DNA from: Burkholderiaceae bacterium | GTDB taxonomy: Bacteria; Pseudomonadota; Gammaproteobacteria; Burkholderiales; Burkholderiaceae_E | Assembly: GCA_021463505.1 (NCBI GenBank) | Contig: JAJTYR010000017.1 | Coordinates: forward strand, 1-64,000 | Length of the DNA stretch: 64,000 nt | Direction: 5' to 3' | Part shown: positions 54,202 through 64,000 of the stretch, one piece after another | Layout: every line of letters starts with the position of its first letter | Numbering within the stretch: the first letter of the stretch is position 1 | Program-made: the position numbers and the translations under genes | Notes under the pieces: model-generated | Told to the model about the DNA's origin: nothing | Database searches by the model: none | The model's input: the letters and a program-made list of their open reading frames with translations, nothing else

Positions 54202-55496
54202 CCGCGGCGCCAGGGCCCGCGGGCGACGGCGTGCGCGGCAGAGTGGCCGCACATCCGCTGTTCGCCTGCTCCCTGCGGCCGATGTTCATCGCCGCCGCTG
54301 CGTTTGCCGCGCTCGGGCTTGCGCTGTGGTCGGCGTTTCTCGCCTGGGGGCTGGCGGTGCCTGCGGTTCCCGGTGGCCCGGTGGCCTGGCACGCGCACGA
54401 AATGGTGTTCGGCTTCGGGCTGGCGGCGGTCTCCGGCTTCGTGGCAACCTCGGTGCCGGAATTCACCGCAACGCCTGCCTTCGGGCCGCGCGCCGCGCTC
54501 GGCATCACGGCCGGCTGGCTCGCCACGCGGGCCGCCTTCTGGGCATCGGGCCTGCTCGGCCCATGGCCGGCGGCACTGTTCGGGATCGGCTTCGCAGCCT
54601 CGCTGCCGGCACTGGTCGCGCGAAGGCTGCTCGCCGATCCGGAGCGCCGCCACAGTGGTTTTCTCTGGGGCCTGATCGCGATGACCGCAACCGTCGCCGG
54701 CTATCACGTCGACGCGCTGCGCGGCGCCGATCCGTTGCGCTGGGCGCACGCAGGCATCGGCGTCATGATGATCCTGATCGTCGTCGCGATGAGCCGCGTG
54801 TCGATGCGCATCGTCAACGACGCGCTCGACGAGCGGCGCGCGCTGGCCGACCCCGATGCGCCCGAATACCGCGCCCGGCCACCGCGCCGCAACCTCGCGA
54901 TCTTCGCCATCGCATTGAACACGGTGGTCGAGTTCGTCGTGCCGGGCTCGCCGGTGGGCGCCTGGACCGCCCTGGCCGCGGCCGCTGCCATCCTGAACCT
55001 GCTCAACGACTGGCACGTGGGTCGCGTGCTGTGGGGCCGCCTGCCGTCGATGCTCTATGCGGTCTACTGGCTGATGGCGCTCGGCCATGCCGCGATTGGC
55101 GTCGCGCTGATGACCGGCAGCTTCGGCACCAGTGCCGGTCGGCACCTGCTCACCGTGGGTGCCATGGGGCTGTCGATCTACGCGGTGCTGTGCATTGCCG
55201 GTCGCATCCATGGCGGGCGCCCGCTCGACCCGCGCGCCTGGGTGCCACTGGGCGCTGCGCTGGTGGTCGTCGCTGCGCTGGCGCGCGCTGGCGCCGGCAT
55301 CCCCGGCCTGCCGGCGACCACGCTGATGCATCTGGCCGTGACCGCCTGGATCGCGGCGTTCGGCCTGTACCTGTGGCGCATGCTGCCGGTGCTCGCCACC
55401 CCGCGTACCGATGGCGGCCACGGCTGCGAGGAGTGGATCGCCCCACGAACGCCGCCCGAAGCCGGCCCCGTGCGGGAAGGGTCGCGGGCGTCCTGA
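54195..55496 (+). CDS. nnrS: NnrS-family membrane protein
   Basis: This is a 433-residue membrane protein with about twelve hydrophobic helices and the NnrS-type N-terminus (HPLFACSLRPMFIAAAAFAA, GPVAWHAHEMVFGFGLAAVSGF). NnrS is a haem- and copper-containing protein linked to nitric-oxide stress in denitrifiers. It overlaps the ATPase stop by 7 bases. Its presence hints that the receptor-importer set serves denitrification or metal supply, but no nitrogen-oxide reductase lies in the window. Confidence 0.88.
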   Translation: MLTAAPGPAGDGVRGRVAAHPLFACSLRPMFIAAAAFAALGLALWSAFLAWGLAVPAVPGGPVAWHAHEMVFGFGLAAVSGFVATSVPEFTATPAFGPRAALGITAGWLATRAAFWASGLLGPWPAALFGIGFAASLPALVARRLLADPERRHSGFLWGLIAMTATVAGYHVDALRGADPLRWAHAGIGVMMILIVVAMSRVSMRIVNDALDERRALADPDAPEYRARPPRRNLAIFAIALNTVVEFVVPGSPVGAWTALAAAAAILNLLNDWHVGRVLWGRLPSMLYAVYWLMALGHAAIGVALMTGSFGTSAGRHLLTVGAMGLSIYAVLCIAGRIHGGRPLDPRAWVPLGAALVVVAALARAGAGIPGLPATTLMHLAVTAWIAAFGLYLWRMLPVLATPRTDGGHGCEEWIAPRTPPEAGPVREGSRAS

Positions 55497-55499
55497 GGT

Positions 55500-56165
55500 T
55501 CAGGCTTGCCCGGCCGCAGGCGGGCCGCTGGGCGTGTCCGCCTGCGCCGCCGCGAGCACGCGCACCGCCTCGTCGTCGTCCACCTGCGGAAACTCGCGAT
55601 AGAACTGCGAAACCGCCTGGAAGGAGACCGGCGCCAAAAGGCAGACGACTTCGTCCGCGTAGGGACGCACTCGCTCGAGCGCCGACGGCGCCGCCACCGG
55701 CACCGCGCAGATCAGCCGCTCGGGCTTGCGCGCACGCGTCGCGTGCAGCGCGGCGACCATCGTCGAACCGGTGGCCAGGCCGTCGTCGACGATGATGACC
55801 ACGCGTCCGGCCGGATCGATCGCCGGCCGGCCGCAGCGATACCGATCGCGTCGGTGGCGCAGCAATTCGAGTTGCGAATACTTCTCGTGCTCCAGCCATT
55901 GCGGATCGGCCGAATGCGGACCGATCCCCGGCGTCCAGTGCAGTTCGCCGTTCTCGTCGATCGCCGCCAGGGCGAACTCCGGCTGCCAGCGCGCGCCGAT
56001 CTTGCGAACCAGCACCACGTCGAGTTCGCCTGCGAGCGCCTCGGCCAGCACGCGGCCCATCGGCAGGGCTCCGCGCGGGATCGCGAGCACCAGCGGACGG
56101 CGGCCACGCCAGGCGTCGAGCGCGCCCGCGAGTTGTCGTGCCGCGTCCTCACGATTCCTGAACAT
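55500..56165 (-). CDS. phosphoribosyltransferase-family protein (class I)
   Basis: This is a 221-residue protein with the PRPP-binding motif VVIIVDDGLATGSTM. The N-terminal part, RRPLVLAIPRGALPMGRVLAEAL, and the conserved VVLVRKIGA are found in stand-alone PRTase-like proteins of unknown substrate. Its start overlaps the end of the next PRTase gene by 17 bases. A role in nucleotide salvage is possible but unproven; many relatives occur in stress-gene clusters. Confidence 0.85.
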   Translation of the reverse strand: MFRNREDAARQLAGALDAWRGRRPLVLAIPRGALPMGRVLAEALAGELDVVLVRKIGARWQPEFALAAIDENGELHWTPGIGPHSADPQWLEHEKYSQLELLRHRRDRYRCGRPAIDPAGRVVIIVDDGLATGSTMVAALHATRARKPERLICAVPVAAPSALERVRPYADEVVCLLAPVSFQAVSQFYREFPQVDDDEAVRVLAAAQADTPSGPPAAGQA

Positions 56166-56712
56166 GGTCTTTCTCCCGGCGCCTGATGTGAATGCCGAAG
56201 TGCGGCTCGTACGGCGGCACGTGCACGTCGACGATCTGCAGCGGGGCCACCTCGAGAACCAGCCCGGCCACGTCGGCCTTCAGCGGCAGCCGTGCACAGC
56301 GCCGGTCGACGAGCACCGCGCTGCGGATCTCGGCCGCACCGCGCGCGGCCAGCCACCGCAAGGCGCGCAGCAACGAGTGCCCTTCGTAGAGCACGTCGTC
56401 GACCAGCAGCACGGTGCGCCCGGCAAGTTCGGGCACTGCAGCGTCGGCACGCTCGCGCAACCGCGTCTCGGGGTGCAGCAACGCGAGGTCGTCGCCATAG
56501 CGCTTGATGTCGAGATCGAACCGCGCGATGCGCGCTGCGCCCCACGCCTCGTGCAGGTGCGCACACAGACGGTCGGCCAGCGGCGCGCCGCGCCGCAGGA
56601 TTCCAACCACCGTGAGGCGCGCCGGATCGCGGATCAACGCCTGCGCCTCGCGCGCCATGCGCGCGACCACCTCGTCGAGTTCGTCAGTCCGGTAAAAGGC
56701 CGATTCGTCCAA
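56149..56712 (-). CDS. hypoxanthine/PyrR-like phosphoribosyltransferase
   Basis: This is a 187-residue class-I PRTase. It has VGILRRGAPLADRLCAHL, a phosphate-binding stretch, and the PRPP loop TVLLVDDVLYEGHSLLRAL. The layout resembles PyrR or hypoxanthine PRTase. No ATG fits. The TTG at 56712 with AGGAG 10-14 bases upstream gives the normal length. It is the upstream partner in a two-gene operon. Confidence 0.82.
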   Translation of the reverse strand: MDESAFYRTDELDEVVARMAREAQALIRDPARLTVVGILRRGAPLADRLCAHLHEAWGAARIARFDLDIKRYGDDLALLHPETRLRERADAAVPELAGRTVLLVDDVLYEGHSLLRALRWLAARGAAEIRSAVLVDRRCARLPLKADVAGLVLEVAPLQIVDVHVPPYEPHFGIHIRRREKDHVQES

Positions 56713-56804
56713 GCGATCGCTCCTGTCGGGTCGCACGGCCTTGTGTGACCGCCGTGCCCGTAGTCTGGCGTGTTGCGCCGCTTTGCGCCTGATCCGGGTC
56801 AAAG

Positions 56805-58742
56805 TCACCGGGCCGCGCTGCCGCGCTGCCGACTCACCTGCGACCCGGAGAGGATCGAGCCCCGATTGCCCCAGGCATTGCGCACGAACGACAGGATCGC
56901 GGCAAGATCGGCGTCGTCGAGCACCTGCGTGAACGGCGGCATGCCGAACGGGCGCGGATTCGCAGTGGTCGCCGCAGCATAACCGCCGTGCGCGCCGATC
57001 CGCACCAGGTTCACCGCGGGATCCATCGTGACCGCGCGATTGCCCGCGAGCGCCGGATAGGCGCGCGGCACGCCCTCGCCCTGCTCGCCGTGGCATTGCG
57101 CACAGTGTTCGCCGTAGCCGCGTGCGCCCCGCGCCAGCCAGCCGGCATCACGCCCGGTCGCCCCGGCCGGCGCGCGGCCCGGCGGATCCGCCGGCAACGC
57201 CTTCAGGAACACGGCGATCGCACGCAGGTCGTCTTCGCTCAGGTGCTGCGTGCCGTGCGCCACGACCTCGGCCATCGGTCCGGCGACGCCGGCGCGCGCG
57301 GTCGCGGCACCGCGCAGCAATTCGACGATCTCCCCGACGGACCAGTCGGCGAGCCCGGCCTGGCGCGGATCGTGCAACGACGGCGCGTACCAGCCATCGT
57401 CGGGCATCTGTTCGCCGTCGAAGCGCCCGCGTTCGCGCGCCGCACCGAAGACATTGCGGGCGCCATGGCAGGCCGCGCAGTGCGCGAGCCCGTTCACAAG
57501 ATAGGCGCCGCGATTCCAGTCGGCCGGGCGCGCCGCATCGGCCACGAACGCTGCGGGGCGGAAGAACAGCCAGCGCCAGGCCTCGAGCACCAGCGGCCGA
57601 TCGTACGGAAAACGCAGCGCGTGTCGCCGGTTGGTCTCACGCACCGCCGGCAGGCTGCGCAGGAACACGAAGATCGCGTCGGAATCCTCGCGCCTGATGC
57701 GGGTGAACTGCGGATACGGGAACGCCGGATAGAGTGCCCGCCCGTCTTTCGAGCGCCCCTCGTGCAGCGCACGCCAGAAATCGTCGGAACTCCAGCGCCC
57801 GAGTCCGGTGTCCTCGTCAGGCGTGAGATTCGACGCATAGACGATACCGAACGGCGTGGCCACGCCGCGCCCGCCTGCATAGGCTGCCGCACCGCGCGCG
57901 GTGTGGCAGCCGGCGCAGTTGCCGGCACGTGCCAGGTAGGCGCCGCGCGCGACCTGTGCCGCGTCGGCCTGCGGTGCCGCGGCAGCACGCGACGCCGCAG
58001 CGCCGCCTGGCGAAGCACCGGCAGACGACGCACCGCCCGACGCATGCACCGCGAGGCTGCCGCAGCGCATCGGCAACCGCCTCCCCGGCGGGGCAACCGG
58101 CACCGGGCCATCGGGTACCGGCTGCGCGGCCAGCCAGCCGGTGACCGCGGCAACGTCCTCGGGCCGCAGGCGGCGCGCGACCTGCGCCATGCAATCGGGC
58201 GCGCCGGCGTGGCGCAGGCCGTCGCGCCAGGCGCCGAGCTGGGCGTTGAGGTAGTCGCGCGACAGGCCGGGCAAACCGGGAATCGCCGGGGCGGCGCCGC
58301 TCAGGGCGCGACCGTGGCACTCGGCACAGGCCGGCAATTCGCGCGTCGCGTCGCCTTCCAGCGCGAGCGTGCGCCCGCGCGCCAGCATCGACGGCGACAG
58401 CCGCGCCGCCCGCGGTGCCGGATACGGCAGATCGAGGCTCGCGAAGTGACCGGCCATCTCGCGCAGATAGTCGTCGCCGAGGTTGGCGAGCAGGCCGGCC
58501 ATCGGCGGATACGAACGGCGGCCGTCGCGGAAGCTGCGCAGCTGCTCGAACAGATAGCCGGCCGGCTTGCCGGCAATGCGCGGAAAATACCCGTCGCGCG
58601 TCGCCCTGCCCTGCGCGCCGTGGCAGGCGGTACAGGCGAGCGTGCGCTGCGCGATGCTGTCCTCGAACGGCTGCGCGCCGCCGGCCACGCCGTGCGCGGA
58701 CACCCAGACGATGGTCGCGGCGACGCCCTGCCTCAGCCGCAT
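56805..58742 (-). CDS. five-haem cytochrome c: c4-type dihaem fused to a trihaem dehydrogenase-type subunit
   Basis: This is a 645-residue exported cytochrome. After a signal peptide ending near AGGAQ, five CxxCH sites are seen at residues 37-41, 139-143, 276-280, 422-426 and 547-551. The first two and their surroundings (ACHGAQGRATRDGYFPRIAG, AECHGRALSGAAPAIPGL) are like cytochrome c4. The last three (SNLTPDEDTGLGRWSSDDF, LYPAFPYPQFTR) are like the trihaem subunit of alcohol or gluconate dehydrogenases. An Ala/Gly/Ser-rich linker (about 205-260) joins them. No dehydrogenase partner is adjacent. Confidence 0.87.
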   Translation of the reverse strand: MRLRQGVAATIVWVSAHGVAGGAQPFEDSIAQRTLACTACHGAQGRATRDGYFPRIAGKPAGYLFEQLRSFRDGRRSYPPMAGLLANLGDDYLREMAGHFASLDLPYPAPRAARLSPSMLARGRTLALEGDATRELPACAECHGRALSGAAPAIPGLPGLSRDYLNAQLGAWRDGLRHAGAPDCMAQVARRLRPEDVAAVTGWLAAQPVPDGPVPVAPPGRRLPMRCGSLAVHASGGASSAGASPGGAAASRAAAAPQADAAQVARGAYLARAGNCAGCHTARGAAAYAGGRGVATPFGIVYASNLTPDEDTGLGRWSSDDFWRALHEGRSKDGRALYPAFPYPQFTRIRREDSDAIFVFLRSLPAVRETNRRHALRFPYDRPLVLEAWRWLFFRPAAFVADAARPADWNRGAYLVNGLAHCAACHGARNVFGAARERGRFDGEQMPDDGWYAPSLHDPRQAGLADWSVGEIVELLRGAATARAGVAGPMAEVVAHGTQHLSEDDLRAIAVFLKALPADPPGRAPAGATGRDAGWLARGARGYGEHCAQCHGEQGEGVPRAYPALAGNRAVTMDPAVNLVRIGAHGGYAAATTANPRPFGMPPFTQVLDDADLAAILSFVRNAWGNRGSILSGSQVSRQRGSAAR

Positions 58743-58868
58743 GCGCACGCCAGCGCCTTCGTCGCCGTGACGCCGCAGGTCAACGCCGGCACCGGGCGGG
58801 ACATCGGAGCGCGGTATAGTTCTTCGCGCACACCGTGCCGACGGTGCGCACACGCTTGCGGAGAGATC

Positions 58869-59120
58869 ATGTCCAGGTTCATCGCTGCCGTCTGTCTGTC
58901 GTTGTTCGCCACCGCGGCACTCGCCGCCGGCCCCACCTGCACCGATCGCGCCGACGAGAAGAAACTGCACGGCGCGGCCCGCGCCAGTTTCCTGAAGAAG
59001 TGCGAAAAGGACAACGCCGCCGCGTGCGAAGCGAGCGCCGCCGGGAAAAAACTGCACGGCGCCGCGAAGACCAGCTTCGTCAGGAAGTGCATCAGGGAAG
59101 CGCCCGCGAAAGCCGACTGA
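58869..59120 (+). CDS. PsiF-repeat secreted small protein
   Basis: This is an 83-residue exported protein. A signal peptide ends at ALAA. Two PsiF-type repeats follow, around KKLHGAARASFLKKCEKD and KKLHGAAKTSFVRKCIRE, each with a cysteine. The function of PsiF, named for phosphate-starvation induction in E. coli, is unknown. A TATAG-like -10 lies about 55 bases upstream in the divergent region with the cytochrome gene. Confidence 0.85.
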   Translation: MSRFIAAVCLSLFATAALAAGPTCTDRADEKKLHGAARASFLKKCEKDNAAACEASAAGKKLHGAAKTSFVRKCIREAPAKAD

Positions 59121-59146
59121 AGTGGACGCGCGACGCGGCGCGCCGC

Positions 59147-62029
<2,883 letters not shown>

Positions 62030-62033
<4 letters not shown>

Positions 62034-63775
62034 GTGTGTCCCTCCCCGTGGAACGAGGCGATGCGCTGCTCGCGCTCATGGTCGATCAGATCGACCAGGA
62101 CGGTTCCCGGCAGCCCGGCGCGCGCCAGCGCGAGGGCCGCGAGTTGCAGCGCGGATTCGAGCGCCTCGGGAATCGCGGTGTCGGCGCCCGCCTCGCGCAG
62201 CGCCAGCGCATGCCGTTCGTCGCGGGCGCGCGCAAGGATCGGCAGCCGCGGCCACTCGCGCCGGATGCTCTGCACCGCCCGCAGCGTTGCCGGACCGTGA
62301 TCCATCGTGAGCACGATGGCGCTCGCGTCGTCGAGCCCCAGGTGCCGCAGCAACTCGCCGCGGCTCGCGTCACCGACGAAGACCGGTCGACCCTGCGCGT
62401 GAAAGCCCGCCACCAGGCGCGCATCGGGATCGATCGCAAGGTAGGCGATGCCCTGCGAGTCGAACAACTGGCCGAGCAGTTGCCCGACGCGCCCGTACCC
62501 GGCCACCACCACGTGCCCCGACAGGCCGGGCAACACCGGCGCCACGCCAGGCGGCGGGCGGGCGGCACGCTGGATCCGCTCGCCCAGTCGCCGACCCGCC
62601 TCGGCCACCAGCGGCGCGGCGAACATCGACAGGCCGACCACCAGCAGCAGGAAGCGTCCGGCACGCTCTTCCAGCAGGCCGAGCGACATCGCCGCCCCGA
62701 ACACGATGAAGGCAAACTCGCCGCCCTGCCCCAGCAGCAGGCCCGCCTCGATCGCCCTGGCCGCCGGCAGCCTGCCGATCCGGGCCACCGTGGTGACGAC
62801 GATCGCCTTCAGCACGAACAATCCCGCCACCGCGCCGAGCAGCAGCGCCGGCGCGCGCAGGATCTCGAGCGGATCGATCGACATGCCCACCGACAGGAAG
62901 AACAACCCCATCAGCAGCCCGCGAAACGGATCGATGGTGATCTCCACCTCATGGCGGAATTCGGTCTCGGCCAGCAGCAACCCCGCGAGCAGCGCACCCA
63001 GCGCCATCGACAGTCCGGCGAGCCAGGTGAGCGAGGCAATCCCCAGGGTGCTGAGCAGTGTGAGCGCCATGAAGGTGTCGGCCTGGCGACTCGCCGCCAT
63101 GCGCCGGAACAGCGGCCGGATCGCCACGCGCCCGAGCAGGTAGATCATGACGATCGCCACCGCCGCCTTGCCGATGGCAATCGCCATCGACGCCACCACC
63201 GGCGTATCACCCGGCCGTGCAAGCAGCCCCACCAGGATCAGCACCGGCACCACCGCGAGGTCCTGCAGCAGCAGGATCGCGAAGCTCGCCTGGCCGATCG
63301 GCGTGCCGAGTTCGCGGCGTGCCGACAACAGCTGCATCACCACGGCCGTCGACGAAAACGACAACGCCAGGCCAACGACCAGTGCCGCCGCCGGGGTGGT
63401 GCCGATGGCCGCGGCCGTCAGGCCGATGACCGCGGCACTCGCCAGCACCTGGGCGCTGCCGGCCGCGAACACCCAGCGGCGCATCGCCCACAGACGCTCG
63501 GCCGACAACTCGAGGCCGATCATGAACATCAGGAACATGACACCGACCTCGGCAAGCACCGCGACCGCTTCGAGCGTCGGGAACACCAGCCAGCCGAGCA
63601 GCGGCACGTCGGCTGCAAGGCGCCCCAGCCCGAATGGCCCGACCAGGATGCCCACGGCGAGAAAGCCGAGCACGCTGTTCACGCGCAGCCGCTGCAGCAG
63701 CGGCACCAGCACGCCCGCCAGTCCCAGAAACAGCAGCGTCTCGCGAAGGTGCGGGATCGCGTGCGCTTCTTCCAT
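62030..63775 (-). CDS. CPA2-family K+/H+ antiporter with RCK domain (KefB/C-like)
   Basis: This is a 581-residue protein. A Na+/H+-exchanger domain of about 12 helices fills residues 1-390 (FSSTAVVMQLLSARRELG, LLLGQGGEFAFIVFGAA). A C-terminal TrkA-N nucleotide-binding domain follows, VVVAGYGRVGQLLGQLF (about 420-530). KefB/C proteins are glutathione-gated and protect against electrophiles; other members are simple K+ or Na+ exchangers. The gating type cannot be told. Confidence 0.9.
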
Positions 63776-64000
63776 GCCGTTGATGCTCCCGATCCTGCCG
63801 TTCGATCCGACCGTGTCACCGGACCCGAGATGCGAGAATAACGACCGCAGCGATTCCCACCAAACCCGCGCACCATCGGCACGATCCTGCGTCTGACGGG
63901 CGCCACCGCGCGACGCAGCGCGGCGCTGCTCTCGTGCTCTCGTTCTTCGCGGTGGATGCGCCGGCGCTGGCTGCGCCGCTGGCGCTCTGACGGGAACGGG
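63776..64000. other. right-edge region without a supported gene
   Basis: These 225 bases upstream of the antiporter hold no reading frame I can support. A GAATAAC near 63835 could be a -10 box for a rightward gene beginning beyond the window. A short rightward frame near the edge (from about 63930) contains alanine-rich codons that could be a signal peptide but ends in TGA near 63990. Confidence 0.3.

Overview
The window is a GC-rich (roughly two-thirds G+C by eye), gene-dense bacterial chromosome segment with no tRNA, rRNA, CRISPR array, insertion sequence or phage gene that I can support, and no stretch over 300 bases without a gene. Gene content points to a chemolithotrophic, sulfur-oxidising betaproteobacterium of the Thiobacillus type. 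The reasons are reverse-Dsr genes, sat next to aprMBA (the AprM anchor rather than QmoABC), and soeABC. The species assignment is inference.

Region 1 (1-17004) is the cytoplasmic sulfur-oxidation core. It holds the tail of a dsr cluster (dsrO-dsrP-dsrN-dsrR), a uroporphyrinogen-III methyltransferase for sirohaem, and a NarX/NarL-like two-component pair pointing the other way. These are followed by soeABC (direct sulfite oxidation), sat and aprMBA (sulfite to APS to sulfate with ATP formation). The apr block ends in three little-known genes: a 116-residue protein, a SlyD-like FKBP and a 53-residue protein behind a strong ribosome-binding site and a large hairpin. Both known sulfite-oxidation routes are therefore encoded side by side.

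Region 2 (17026-26728) starts with AMP nucleosidase and a small phosphoesterase. It then holds what looks like a poorly described sulfur-handling island. The plus-strand half has an HTH-[2Fe-2S]-ferredoxin-reductase fusion, an AhpD-Rieske fusion, a 75-residue protein and a Cys-rich protein. The minus-strand half runs fadL-like porin, cysteine-less DsrC/TusE paralogue, tusA, dsrE2, an S24-like protein with a lost catalytic Lys, and a protein resembling the Sfum_1244 family. Similar inverted repeats lie about 120 bases before fadL and before tusA.

Region 3 (26749-41522) is housekeeping and iron/redox. It holds a DMT exporter, a VIT-type iron/manganese transporter, a GGDEF-EAL protein, and a complete suf operon (Rrf2 regulator-sufBCDSU-sufT) with a clear promoter/operator. 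Next come an FmdE-like protein, a stand-alone GroEL paralogue, a CPVC micro-protein coupled to a redoxin, a shrunken MarR-like Cys-rich protein under a perfect palindrome, and a TauE/SafE exporter.

Region 4 (41539-55496) is transport and sensing. It has a PepSY-response regulator-sensor kinase operon, a TetR-controlled tripartite ABC efflux system, and a TonB receptor-ABC importer-NnrS operon.

Region 5 (55500-64000) has two overlapping phosphoribosyltransferases, a five-haem fusion cytochrome c, a PsiF-like protein, a histidine phosphatase, pobA, a tandem universal stress protein and a CPA2 K+/H+ antiporter. Most genes are packed in operons with 1-8 base overlaps.
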